Source: Mycobacterium adipatum (lineage in GTDB: Bacteria > Actinomycetota > Actinomycetes > Mycobacteriales > Mycobacteriaceae). From it: a DNA stretch of 64,000 nucleotides. Location: the NCBI RefSeq assembly GCF_001644575.1, contig NZ_CP015596.1:4464001-4528000 (forward strand), written 5' to 3'. The position numbers and the translations under genes are program-made. This document shows positions 8,980 through 16,969 of the stretch, one piece after another. Numbering within the stretch: position 1 is the first letter of the stretch; each line of letters starts with the position of its first letter. The notes below the pieces were generated by a model. It was not told where the DNA came from. It saw nothing but the letters and a program-made list of their open reading frames with translations, and did not search any database.

Positions 8980-10163
8980 ACGATGCCGGCGACCCGCAGA
9001 TCCTCGATTTGCGCTGCGCTGTAGCCGATCTCGCCGAGCACCTCGTCGGTGTGCTCACCGAGCAACGGTGCGCGGCGGCGGATGGTGCCCGGGGTGGCTG
9101 ACATACGGAACGGTGTCTCGATGATCGGCACATCGCGCGAAGCGCCGGGAAACGGAACCCGCCGCAGGTAGCCCATCGCCGCGACGTGCGGATCGTCGAG
9201 CACGTCTTGGGTCGACAGCAACGGTGCGGCAGGCATTTTCGCCTTGTCCAGCAGTTCGAGAACGTGTGCCTTCGTTTTGTCGGCACACCAAGCCGACATG
9301 ATGTCGTTGAGGATGTCACCATTGCGCCAGCGGGTGTCGTCGTCGGCGAACCGTGGATCGTCGAACAGTTCTTCACGGCCGACGAGGCGGCACCAACGCT
9401 TGAACATGGGCTGTCCGGCGACCTGGAGCAGCACCCACTGATCGTCGGCGGTGCGGTACAGATCGCACGGCGCCACCGAGGCACCCTGGTTGCCCATCCG
9501 TGGCTTGTCGGTCTGCAGCAGTTCGCGTTCGATGAGGAACGCGTTGGACAGCATCAGCGCGGTGGGCAGCAGTGCTCCCTCGACGTGCTGGCCCACACCG
9601 GTGCGGTCACGGTGATACAGCGCCATCATGACGCCGATGGCGAGGGTGAGCGCGGTCCCGAAATCGGCGTAGGGCACCACGGTCCGGATCGGCTGGTCCG
9701 GGAGGCCCTGCCGATATACCGCGCCCGACATCACCTGCCCGGCGCCGTCGAATCCGATCTTCTCGCTGTAGGGGCCGCCCTCTCCGTAGGCGGTGGCGCT
9801 GGCCAGGATGATGTCCGGCCGGACCGCCCGCAGCGTGTCGTAATCCAGGCCGCTGGCGCGCATCCCGGCGGCCGGCATGTTGGCGATGACGATGTCGGCG
9901 CCGGCCACAAGTCGGCGGGTGATCTCGGCGCCCTCCGTAGTGGTGGAGTCCAGAGTCAGGGACCGTTTGTTGCGGTTGCACTGCAGAAACGTCCCGCCCT
10001 CGCCGCCCTCGGTGACGGCCTGCACCCAGCGGTCCTCGCCGCCCTCGCGTTTCTCGACGCGCAGCACGTCGGCACCCATATCGGCCAGGATGGCGCTACA
10101 CCACGGCGCGGCGATGAACCGCCCGTAGTCGAGCACCCGAATCCCGTCGAGAACGCCTGGCAT
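8976..10163 (-). CDS. Family III CoA-transferase (CaiB/BaiF type)
   Basis: A 395-residue family III CoA-transferase: VLDGIRVLDYGRFIAAPWC at the N-terminus, LADMGADVLRVEKREGGEDRW, the NRNKRSLTLDS segment and IVIANMPAAGMRASGLDYDTL are all characteristic. These enzymes move CoA between carboxylic acids without ATP. Another in-frame ATG lies 12 nt upstream (10175); the frame is open even further but non-conserved. It converges on the nine-gene operon and may recycle CoA for the same substrate. A perfect palindrome lies just upstream. Confidence 0.87.
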   Translation of the reverse strand: MPGVLDGIRVLDYGRFIAAPWCSAILADMGADVLRVEKREGGEDRWVQAVTEGGEGGTFLQCNRNKRSLTLDSTTTEGAEITRRLVAGADIVIANMPAAGMRASGLDYDTLRAVRPDIILASATAYGEGGPYSEKIGFDGAGQVMSGAVYRQGLPDQPIRTVVPYADFGTALTLAIGVMMALYHRDRTGVGQHVEGALLPTALMLSNAFLIERELLQTDKPRMGNQGASVAPCDLYRTADDQWVLLQVAGQPMFKRWCRLVGREELFDDPRFADDDTRWRNGDILNDIMSAWCADKTKAHVLELLDKAKMPAAPLLSTQDVLDDPHVAAMGYLRRVPFPGASRDVPIIETPFRMSATPGTIRRRAPLLGEHTDEVLGEIGYSAAQIEDLRVAGIV

Positions 10164-10191
10164 GCCTGCACCCATCGCCGTCGAATATTCC

Positions 10192-10208
10192 ACTGTAAGT
10201 ATTACAGT
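10192..10208. promoter_or_regulatory. Perfect palindrome, candidate operator of CoA-transferase gene
   Basis: ACTGTAAGTATTACAGT has perfect 7-bp arms around a 3-bp centre. It lies 29 bp before the chosen start of the CoA-transferase gene, in the 67-bp gap after the DUF222 gene. Size and symmetry suit a TetR or GntR dimer. The half-site resembles the ACTGTAT repeats before the operon at 94. Confidence 0.5.
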
Positions 10209-10230
10209 ATGGCGCGGAATGGAGTCGCGT

Positions 10231-11811
10231 TCACCCGCCACCTTCGCCGTCGGCATTCGGCTCCTCTGGCGGGAGGAGTTCGTCGGGGTGGAAGTGGTGG
10301 TTGAGGGTGTCGCCTCCGGTGTCCATGAGCGGTGGTGGATACCAGTGGGTGCGTCCGGTTTCTTTGTCGATGCTGGTGGTCCAACCCATTTCGGCCAGCC
10401 GGTTGTCGGGTCCGCAGCCCAGCGCCAGGCTGGGCGCGTCGGTGAGTCCGCCGTTGTTCCAGCTGGGCTCGGCATGGTGGGCCTGGCAGCGGCACGCCGC
10501 TTGGGTGCAGCCGGGCCGGGTGCAGCCGCGGTCACGGTTGTAGAGCAGCAGCCGCTGGGCCTTGTTGGCCAGGCGTTTGGTGCGGCCCAGGTAGAGCGGT
10601 TCGGCGGTGTGTTTTCGGTAGACCACCAGGTAGTGGTAGGCCTGCTCGGCCAACCGGATCAGGTCCGGCATCGGCATCAGGGTGCCGGTGCCGGTGACCG
10701 CGATCCCGGCCCCCGCCTCCAACTCGGCCAAGGTGGTGGAGACGACCACGGTGACCGGGATGCCGTTGTGCTGGCCGAGGTTTTTGGCCATCAGTGCATC
10801 GCGCAGGATCGCTTTGAGTGCGTCATGGAGGCGCTGTGCCCGGGTGCGGGTATCGGAGGTGGCGAGGTCGGCAAGGGCGCCGAAATCAGTGGGGCGGGGG
10901 TCCGCGTCGCCGGCCGTATCCGCGTCGCCCGCCACACCCGCGGAGTCGTCTTCGTCCTCCGCGACGGTCTCACCTTCGGCGCCTTCCGTGTCTGCGGGTT
11001 CCTCGTCGGTCCGCGCGGCCGGGTCGGGTGCGGGCCCTTCCTCGTCCTCTAATGGGTTGGGGTCGGGGTTGAGTTTCGGTTCAGGGTCGTCGGGGTTGTT
11101 GACCCCGGGCCGACCCCACACCTCGTGGGCGGTGGCCAGATAGGCGGCCAACTCGGCATCCACCCAGCCGCTGATCCGGACCAACCCATCGGCGTCCTGC
11201 GGGCCCAGGGTGATCCCGCGCTTGTGCCGGGCCATATCGGGGCCGTCGCCGTCCTGGTTGAGCGTGTAGAGCACCCGGGTGGCGGCCTCTTTCAAGGTTT
11301 CCGGGATCGTGGTCTTGGCTGCGGCGACCAGGCTGGCCTCCAACTGCGCGAGCTCGGTACCGCTCATCCGCCCCGACACCGCCTTCAGTGTCGCGCGCAC
11401 GACCGCGATGTGCTCGGCGGCGATGCTGCCCTCGGCCAGCGCGGTCGCGCACGCCGGCAGCACCGGTGCCAGCACTTCCCCGTTCATGGCGTGCCGCGGC
11501 CCGAGCACCTCGGCGTCGCGGACCCGGCGGGCAGCGTCGGTGCGGCTGATCCGCATCCGGGTCGCCAGCACATCGACCCAGGACTTCCCACCGATCTCAT
11601 GCGCGGTGGCCCGGTCCATCAGGGCGGCCTGGATGCGGTGCCCGATCATCGCATCAGCGCGGGCATACCGTTCGCGTTCGGACTGGATCGCCAACAACTC
11701 TGCGGTGTCGAAGACGGTGAAGTCGGCATCCAGCAAGGCCTTGGTCGAGGCGGCGTGATCGGAGAGTGCATGCTGCACCGTCTCCCGACTCGCCACCACG
11801 TCCGACGTCAT
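10231..11811 (-). CDS. DUF222/HNH endonuclease-signature protein (REP13E12-type)
   Basis: A 526-residue mycobacterial 13E12-repeat-family protein. The N-terminal DUF222 region (around residues 1-330) contains IGGKSWVDVLATRMRISRTD. An acidic, low-complexity linker (DEDDSAGVAGDADTAGDADP) follows. The C-terminal HNH region reads RDRGCTRPGCTQAACRCQAHH...WNNGGLTDAPSL, with CxxC and paired His as expected for an HNH fold. The start at 11811 (MTSDVV) is preferred because the upstream ATG at 11838 lies inside the inserted IS end. A near-consensus SOS box ends 3 nt before this ATG, so the mRNA may be leaderless. Role unknown; related genes in M. tuberculosis are LexA-regulated. Confidence 0.85.
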   Translation of the reverse strand: MTSDVVASRETVQHALSDHAASTKALLDADFTVFDTAELLAIQSERERYARADAMIGHRIQAALMDRATAHEIGGKSWVDVLATRMRISRTDAARRVRDAEVLGPRHAMNGEVLAPVLPACATALAEGSIAAEHIAVVRATLKAVSGRMSGTELAQLEASLVAAAKTTIPETLKEAATRVLYTLNQDGDGPDMARHKRGITLGPQDADGLVRISGWVDAELAAYLATAHEVWGRPGVNNPDDPEPKLNPDPNPLEDEEGPAPDPAARTDEEPADTEGAEGETVAEDEDDSAGVAGDADTAGDADPRPTDFGALADLATSDTRTRAQRLHDALKAILRDALMAKNLGQHNGIPVTVVVSTTLAELEAGAGIAVTGTGTLMPMPDLIRLAEQAYHYLVVYRKHTAEPLYLGRTKRLANKAQRLLLYNRDRGCTRPGCTQAACRCQAHHAEPSWNNGGLTDAPSLALGCGPDNRLAEMGWTTSIDKETGRTHWYPPPLMDTGGDTLNHHFHPDELLPPEEPNADGEGGG

Positions 11812-11814
11812 GTA

Positions 11815-11830
11815 TCGAACATACGTGCGA
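11815..11830 (-). promoter_or_regulatory. SOS box (LexA site), 11 of 12 consensus positions
   Basis: Plus strand TCGAACATACGTGCGA against the mycobacterial LexA consensus TCGAAC-N4-GTTCGA: only one of the twelve defined positions differs. It abuts the 13E12-type gene start, and 13E12-family genes are known LexA targets in M. tuberculosis. The last four bases come from the IS end; the pre-insertion sequence, reconstructed from the right flank, gives the same box. Confidence 0.7.
11819..11826. repeat. Target-site duplication, left copy
   Basis: ACATACGT immediately left of the insertion sequence; the identical 8 bp recurs at 13222-13229. Eight bases is the usual duplication length for the ISL3 family. 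The match runs 5 bp further (GCGAC), so the exact border is ambiguous. Confidence 0.75.
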
Positions 11831-13221
11831 CTCCTCATGTTTTCGTGGGTAGTTTTGGGCGTAATCCGCCGAGGCAGAGGTAGATCATTGCGGTCAGTGC
11901 TCGGGCGGAGTGGTGGCCGTAGCCGCGGGCGTTGATGAGGCGAATCTTGGCGTTGATGCCCTCAATGAGGGCGTTGGATATTCCGAGTTCGACGGCGGCG
12001 ATGATGGCGTCGAAGTGTTCTTGGAGGCGTTTGCCGAGTTCGACGAATGAGGGGATGCGGCTGCGTTTGGCCGCGGTGATCCAGGCCTTGAGGAGTGCGC
12101 GAGCGGCGCCGGGTTCGTGATCGAGTCGGTAGAGGTCGCGTAGTTGTTCTTTGAGGGTCCATGCTCGTCCGACGCGTCGGCTGGCGCGCGCGATCTGGTT
12201 GACCAGTGCCCGTTTGGTGTCGTTGAGTTTGTTCTCACCGGTACGCAGGGCCCATCGGGTTTGACGCCATTGTGCTGAGGTCATGACGACTTTGTTCGGG
12301 CCGCTGGCGGCGTCGGCGAAGACGCGGTCCAGGGCTCGGTTGACCCACAGCATGATGTGGAACGGGTCAAAGCAGATGGTCGCCGTCGGTGCGTGTTCTC
12401 GGGCGGCAGCTTGGTAGGCCTTGCTGACATCCATGCTGACCGCTTCGATGGTTTCTAGGTCCGAATCTGGTTGGGATTCAAAGAATGCTGCGAATGAGTC
12501 TTCGCTGCGTCCGGGCTGGACATTGATGACGGTTCCTGTGTCGTGATCGCCGATGATGGTCAGATAGTGGTGCGGGTGGCGGTAGCAGATCTCGTCGACA
12601 CCGATGCGGTAGAGGGTGTCGAGTCGGCGTTGATCAAGCAGCTCATCGACTCCGCGGGTGATGATCGAGGTGACCGATTCCCAGCTGCACCGCATCAGGG
12701 TCGAGACCGTCGTGCGGTCGGTGCGCTGAGCAAGCCACAACACCATGTCTTCGAAGTCTCGGCTGAACCTGGCTCCCGGTCGGGCCCAGGGCACGTCTTC
12801 GGTGATGACCCCGCAATCCGGGCAGTGCAACCGGCGGATGCGGTAAATCAGCCATAGTCGTTTGGTGCCCAGGTCGAGGTGGCGCCATCGCCGCCGGCGA
12901 CGGTCATAGACGGCCCTCACGCGTTTGCTGCAGGGGCAGGTCAGCAGCCGCGTTTTGGGCCGTACGGTGATCTCTACATCGTGGTCCCCGATCGACACGT
13001 CGACCACCGATGCGCCGGGGATCTGAAGAAGACGGTTAAATGCAGTACTGACGCGCACGCGGATGGATCCTCTGGTTGAGGTTGGTGTGGTAACCCCGAA
13101 ACCTAGAGGCACACCGCGTGCGCGTCCTTCATCTCTACGCTGACACGCCGAGAGCGCTTGTGCTGCAGTATGAACCGGCCCTGAACAGCAGAAAAGCGCC
13201 CACTAGAACACTAGGAGCGCC
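11827..13221. mobile_element. ISL3-family insertion sequence, about 1395 bp
   Basis: One transposase gene fills the element. The ends form an imperfect inverted repeat that aligns without gaps: left GCGACTCCTCATGTTTTCG, right (reverse complement) GGCGCTCCTAGTGTTCTAG, with blocks CTCCT, TGTT, GTGGG and TTTT conserved in register over about 30 bp. It is bordered by the 8-bp duplication ACATACGT. The transposase stop codon lies only 8 bp from the left end. The element separates a 13E12-type gene from its original upstream region. The full-length frame and clean duplication suggest a fairly recent, intact copy. Confidence 0.85.
11835..13058 (-). CDS. ISL3-family transposase
   Basis: A 407-residue DDE transposase. 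The N-terminal zinc-ribbon-like region has C-P-C and CPDCGVITEDVPW pairs after a short beta domain; helix-turn-helix WESVTSIITRGVDELL follows; the catalytic core includes GVDEICYRHPHHYLTIIGD, SMDVSKAY and CFDPFHIM; and the C-terminal EGINAKIRLINARGYGHHS carries the last acidic residue and the family signature. Length and order match ISL3 transposases. GTG 13058 is preferred: GAGGATCC lies just upstream on the coding strand. The open frame reaches 13112. It reads outward toward the interrupted 13E12-type gene. Confidence 0.9.
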   Translation of the reverse strand: MRVSTAFNRLLQIPGASVVDVSIGDHDVEITVRPKTRLLTCPCSKRVRAVYDRRRRRWRHLDLGTKRLWLIYRIRRLHCPDCGVITEDVPWARPGARFSRDFEDMVLWLAQRTDRTTVSTLMRCSWESVTSIITRGVDELLDQRRLDTLYRIGVDEICYRHPHHYLTIIGDHDTGTVINVQPGRSEDSFAAFFESQPDSDLETIEAVSMDVSKAYQAAAREHAPTATICFDPFHIMLWVNRALDRVFADAASGPNKVVMTSAQWRQTRWALRTGENKLNDTKRALVNQIARASRRVGRAWTLKEQLRDLYRLDHEPGAARALLKAWITAAKRSRIPSFVELGKRLQEHFDAIIAAVELGISNALIEGINAKIRLINARGYGHHSARALTAMIYLCLGGLRPKLPTKT

Positions 13222-13229
13222 ACATACGT
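13222..13229. repeat. Target-site duplication, right copy
   Basis: ACATACGT directly after the right IS end, identical to 11819-11826. The following GCGACC is the original continuation of the disrupted promoter. Confidence 0.75.
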
Positions 13230-13349
13230 GCGACCACCGACAAAACCGGCCGAAAAGTGACCGCAGTGATCAATGAGGAAAGAAAGATTTCTGAGACCAG
13301 AGTGACACCAAAGTCACTCATAGCTCGGCACTTTCGCACCGAAGCAACC

Positions 13350-14237
13350 TCAACTCGGTTGCAGGACCCGCCGCAAGAACACCAACTGATCCTCGACCGT
13401 CTTGTCGAACCACTCGTTGCCCGGCCAAACGTCGAAGTGATCGCACGCGTACCGGTGCACCTGCGCACGGGCCAACTCGGCGGTCCTGGCCACCGCCCCG
13501 GCGGGCACAAACCGGTCGAAGTCGCCGATCTGCACCAGCACCGGGCAACGCAGGCTGCGCGCCGCGGCTTTCGTGCTCATCCGACCCAATTCCATCCCCA
13601 CGCCGGAGTCGATCTCGTTACGCCAGGTCGGGCCCGCCATGGCGGTATAGCTCTCATAGGCGCCCGAGAGAGTCAGCGCACCGGGCTCCCCCGGGCGCCC
13701 GACGATGGGCATCAACGTGGCGGGGCCGCCGCGGGCCACCGTCACCTTGCTACGCAAACCGATGGCGGTCCAGCGCGCGGCGGTCAGGACGCCAGTGGAG
13801 GCCAACGCAGACCAGCCGGCCGCCAGACCACTGGTCATCGGGGTCAACGCGACCACCGCGGCGATATCCGCACGCCCGGCCGCCACCCGCAACACGTTGC
13901 CGCCCGACATCGAGGCTCCCCACAGCACCATTCGGTCCACGTTCGGCAGCGCCAACGCGGTGTCGACCGCACTGTTGTAGTCGGCCAGCTGCCGGTCCAG
14001 CGAGATCGTCTGCCGTGGTTCACCATCGGAGGCTCCGAAGCCCCGGTAGTCGAAGGCCAACACGTCGATGCCCGCCTCGGCGAACCGCTCGGCGAACGGC
14101 GCCAAGCCGGAGTCCTTGGTGCCACCGAATCCGTGCGCCATCACCACCGCCGGTCGCGATCGGTCACCCGATGCGCGAAAATGCCATGCACTGCAGCGTG
14201 TTCCATGCGACGTGAAGGACAGTTCCCGATAGCTCAT
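13350..14237 (-). CDS. Alpha/beta hydrolase (serine esterase type)
   Basis: A 295-residue alpha/beta hydrolase. VVMAHGFGGTKDSGL provides the oxyanion region, GASMSGGN the nucleophile elbow (Ser around residue 119), IGDFDRFVP the acid and CDHFDVWPG the histidine near the C-terminus. The pattern DYRGFGASDGEPRQ is typical of CocE/NonD-like and dienelactone-type mycobacterial hydrolases. The ATG at 14237 overlaps the TetR stop (ATGA), so it is the last gene of the monooxygenase-TetR-hydrolase operon. An ester hydrolase next to a possible Baeyer-Villiger oxygenase suggests it cleaves the ester or lactone formed; that is inference. Confidence 0.85.
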   Translation of the reverse strand: MSYRELSFTSHGTRCSAWHFRASGDRSRPAVVMAHGFGGTKDSGLAPFAERFAEAGIDVLAFDYRGFGASDGEPRQTISLDRQLADYNSAVDTALALPNVDRMVLWGASMSGGNVLRVAAGRADIAAVVALTPMTSGLAAGWSALASTGVLTAARWTAIGLRSKVTVARGGPATLMPIVGRPGEPGALTLSGAYESYTAMAGPTWRNEIDSGVGMELGRMSTKAAARSLRCPVLVQIGDFDRFVPAGAVARTAELARAQVHRYACDHFDVWPGNEWFDKTVEDQLVFLRRVLQPS

Positions 14238-14836
14238 CAGCGATTCTCTCCGTAGATCGTGCTCAGCCATATCGCGGCCGCTCCATCGATGAGCTGATCA
14301 CGCGTCAGCGCACCGCCGAAGAGGAACCGCTCCACCATCCGGTCATTGAATTCCAACAGCACCGCCGCGAGCACCTCCGGATCCGGTGAATCGGCGGAGC
14401 GTTCGGCACGGATCAACTCGGTCACCGACGGTGTGAAGGCATCGCGTCCGTCATCCCAGATCTGGCGGACGGCGGCACTGGATCCGCGCGCCTCGAGCAT
14501 GGCACTGAACACGTGCCGATACCGGTCCGCGCTGTCGAACAGGCCCTCCAGCATGGCATACACCCGCTCCCGCGGATCCCCACTGCCGGTGGTGAATTCG
14601 TCGCTGACGACGAACACCTCGGCCACCAGACGTTCGATCAGTGCGGCCACCGCGGCGGCCTTGTTCTCGAAGTAGAAGTAGAAAGCCGACCGCGTGACCC
14701 CGGCCTGCGCGGTGATCTCGGCGACGTTGACCGCATCCAGGCTGGATTCCTGCAACCAGCCGTCCAGGGCGTCCAGGATCGCCTCCCGACGCTCGTCGCT
14801 GCGCAGCGCGGGCCTGCGATCGGTCGGCGATCTCAT
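14237..14836 (-). CDS. TetR-family transcriptional regulator
   Basis: A 199-residue TetR repressor. The N-terminal helix-turn-helix is SLDAVNVAEITAQAGVTRSAFYFYFENKAAAVAAL (around residues 28-62), the rest being the ligand-binding helical domain with RSADSPDPEVLAAVLLEF. The overall layout resembles EthR-type regulators that control neighbouring flavin monooxygenases. The ATG overlaps the monooxygenase TGA. Two TGACG-N2-CGTCA palindromes upstream of the monooxygenase gene are its probable targets. Confidence 0.87.
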   Translation of the reverse strand: MRSPTDRRPALRSDERREAILDALDGWLQESSLDAVNVAEITAQAGVTRSAFYFYFENKAAAVAALIERLVAEVFVVSDEFTTGSGDPRERVYAMLEGLFDSADRYRHVFSAMLEARGSSAAVRQIWDDGRDAFTPSVTELIRAERSADSPDPEVLAAVLLEFNDRMVERFLFGGALTRDQLIDGAAAIWLSTIYGENR

Positions 14837-16185
14837 ACCGGGGCGAGTTCCGGGCGCGTCGCCGCGGCACGCTTGATCCCCGCCGGGATCTCCTTGGTGC
14901 GGATGTCGTGTTCGTAGTAGAAGTAGTCCACCTGCTGGGTGTGCCGGGCCCGGTTGGTGCAGTGCCCGGCATGCAGGTGTTGGTCGGCGTCGATCACCCG
15001 TTCCATCTCGGCAACGGACGGTAGCGCGTACCTGCCTGCCGCGTAGGCCGCCAGCAGCCGGGCCTGGCATTCGACGAACGGGAACAGCGTCGGGATGGCC
15101 TGTGCGAAACCGATGAACACCAGGTCCTCGAACCCCGGCTTGAACATCCGCTTGAACAAGCGGATCTGGTTCTCCGGCGCGCTGATCAGGTCGGGGTCGA
15201 AGAACGGGAAGGTGATGTTGTATCCGGTGGCGTAGATGATGACGTCGAAGACGTCCGATGTGCCGTCGTCGAAATGCACGGTGTCCCCGTCCAGTAGCGA
15301 CACGTTCGGTTTCGGGATCACGTCGCCGGAACCCAACCGCAGCGGGAGCTCGACCGACTGCGTCGGGTGCGCCTCGAACAGCTTGTGATTGGCCGGCGGC
15401 AGACCGTACTTGGTCGGATCCGCACCCACCAGCGGCGCAATCGCCTGCGCCGCCCGGCGCTGCCAGGACAGTGGCAGATAGGGCGTCGTCTTGAAGATCT
15501 TGTCGCCGGGCTGCCCGGCGAGGTATTTCGGAACGATCCAGGCGCTGGACCGCGTTGACAGCGTCACCTTGTTCCGCAGCGTCTTGGAGGAGAGTTCGAC
15601 GGTGATATCGGCGGCGCTGTTGCCGATACCGACGACCAGGATGCGTTTGCCGGTGAGATCCAGCGGCGTCTGAGGGTCGATGTAATGGTGCGAGTGGATC
15701 GACTCACCGGTGAATGTGCCGGGGAACTCGGCCCACCGCGCATCCCAGTGGTGACCGTTGCCGACCACCAACAGATCGAACTCTCGCTGGGCGCCGGATT
15801 GGTCCTCGATCAGCCAGCCACCGCCGTCGCGCCGGCGGGCGCTGCGCACCGCGTTGTCGAACTCGATGTGCTGGAGCAATCCGAATGCCTCGGCATAGGC
15901 GTCCAGGTATGCCTTGATATCGCTGTGATGAGGAAAGGCAGGGTAGTGGTCGGGCACCGGAAAGTCCTTGAACGACAACCGATGCTTAGAGGTGTCGATG
16001 TGCAGGGACCGGTAGGCACTGCTCAGACCGTTGGGATTGCCGAAGGCCCAGTTGCCGCCGATGCGGTCGGACATCTCGAAGGTGGTGTAGGAAATCCGGT
16101 AGTCCTTGAGCATCTTGCCCGCGGTCAGGCCGCTGATCCCGGCACCGATGATCGCCGTCCGCGGCTGGCTTCGCACCACAGTCAC
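14833..16185 (-). CDS. Flavin-containing monooxygenase (FMO/Baeyer-Villiger type)
   Basis: A 450-residue class B flavoprotein monooxygenase. It has an FAD-binding GAGISGLTAGKML (around residues 13-25), the FMO fingerprint FPGTFTGESIHSHHY (F-x-G-x3-H-x3-Y pattern, around 148-162), an NADPH-binding VGIGNSAADITVEL (around 183-196) and the IYATGY motif. The expected reaction is NADPH- and O2-dependent oxygenation of a ketone, sulphide or amine. GTG codons at 16185, 16179 and 16176 are all possible starts; GAGGAGTG overlaps the first, which favours one of the later two. It heads an operon with a TetR gene and a hydrolase. Confidence 0.88.
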   Translation of the reverse strand: MTVVRSQPRTAIIGAGISGLTAGKMLKDYRISYTTFEMSDRIGGNWAFGNPNGLSSAYRSLHIDTSKHRLSFKDFPVPDHYPAFPHHSDIKAYLDAYAEAFGLLQHIEFDNAVRSARRRDGGGWLIEDQSGAQREFDLLVVGNGHHWDARWAEFPGTFTGESIHSHHYIDPQTPLDLTGKRILVVGIGNSAADITVELSSKTLRNKVTLSTRSSAWIVPKYLAGQPGDKIFKTTPYLPLSWQRRAAQAIAPLVGADPTKYGLPPANHKLFEAHPTQSVELPLRLGSGDVIPKPNVSLLDGDTVHFDDGTSDVFDVIIYATGYNITFPFFDPDLISAPENQIRLFKRMFKPGFEDLVFIGFAQAIPTLFPFVECQARLLAAYAAGRYALPSVAEMERVIDADQHLHAGHCTNRARHTQQVDYFYYEHDIRTKEIPAGIKRAAATRPELAPV

Positions 16186-16226
16186 TCCTCGGGGTCGCTG
16201 TGATGCGGAACACTACCGAGGCCCGC

Positions 16227-16258
16227 TGACGCACGTCAACAACATCTGACGCTCGTCA
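16227..16258. promoter_or_regulatory. Twin palindromes TGACG-N2-CGTCA, candidate TetR operator
   Basis: TGACGCACGTCA at 16227-16238 and TGACGCTCGTCA at 16247-16258 are both perfect TGACG-N2-CGTCA palindromes with starts 20 bp apart (two helical turns). They lie 42-73 bp upstream of the monooxygenase start. The second overlaps the GntR gene's stop codon. Phased twin sites suit cooperative binding of two TetR dimers. Confidence 0.65.
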
Positions 16259-16969
16259 AATCGGGGCGATGACCCCCAGCGCGGTCAGGTGTTCGCACAG
16301 TGGGTCCACGCCGACGGTGAAGTGCTCGGCCATCGCCGCCCGGGCCTCGTCGGGATCGCGGTTCTCGAAGGCCGCGATCACCCGCCGGTGGTCCTTGATG
16401 GACTGTGTGGGCCAACCCGGCAACGTCGGAAACACCGACTCGGGCTGATACCGGGTGATCCCGGACATGAACTGGGTCAGCTTGGGCGAGGCGGCGGCGA
16501 CGTTGATCAACCGGTGATATTCGTGGTTGAGCCGCACCGTGCGCTCCGGATCGGATTCCCCGTAGGCCCGCTCCAGCTGGTCCTGGATCGCCCTGAGCTC
16601 GGAAAGCTGTTCGGCACTGATGTTCTCGGCCGCGCGGGCGGCGAGTTCGCCACCCACATAAGCCTGGACCTGGGCCACATCCGCGAGGTCACGAGCCGTG
16701 AACTCGAGCACCATGAAGCCGCGCCGGGGGTGCTGGACCAGCAGACCCTCGGCACGCAGGTTCAGTAGCGCCTCCCGAACCGGGGTGACGCTGATGCCGA
16801 GGTCGAGCGCCAACTGGTCCAGGCGCAGGTACTCCCCGGCGCGGTAGGTCCCGTCGAAGATCCGGCGCCGCACCACCCGGGCGACGTCGTCGGACAGTTG
16901 CGGGCGGGCCGCGAAGTCAGGTTCTCCCGCCCGCTCCAACCGCCCCGGCGCGTCAGACCCGGTACTCAT
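16256..16969 (-). CDS. GntR-family regulator (FadR/FCD subfamily)
   Basis: A 237-residue regulator. The N-terminal winged helix-turn-helix reads RLDQLALDLGISVTPVREAL then LRAEGLLVQHPRRGFMV (around residues 45-85); the C-terminal half is an FCD all-helical effector domain with NHEYHRLINVAA and DHRRVIAAFENRDPDEARAAM, including metal-ligand-type His. FCD regulators usually sense small carboxylates or acyl-CoAs. The chosen ATG (16969) lies 17 nt inside the acyl-CoA dehydrogenase gene, so it is co-transcribed with the fabG-thiolase-dehydrogenase genes and may regulate them. Confidence 0.85.
   Translation of the reverse strand: MSTGSDAPGRLERAGEPDFAARPQLSDDVARVVRRRIFDGTYRAGEYLRLDQLALDLGISVTPVREALLNLRAEGLLVQHPRRGFMVLEFTARDLADVAQVQAYVGGELAARAAENISAEQLSELRAIQDQLERAYGESDPERTVRLNHEYHRLINVAAASPKLTQFMSGITRYQPESVFPTLPGWPTQSIKDHRRVIAAFENRDPDEARAAMAEHFTVGVDPLCEHLTALGVIAPI

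Noticed and set aside
10162..11052. Long open frame on the plus strand opposite the DUF222/HNH gene
   Set aside because: It is a shadow of the minus-strand gene caused by high GC; no ribosome site and no recognisable domain.
11812..11838. Extended N-terminus of the DUF222 protein starting at ATG 11838
   Set aside because: Those bases belong to the IS terminus, so the ATG is not part of the native gene.
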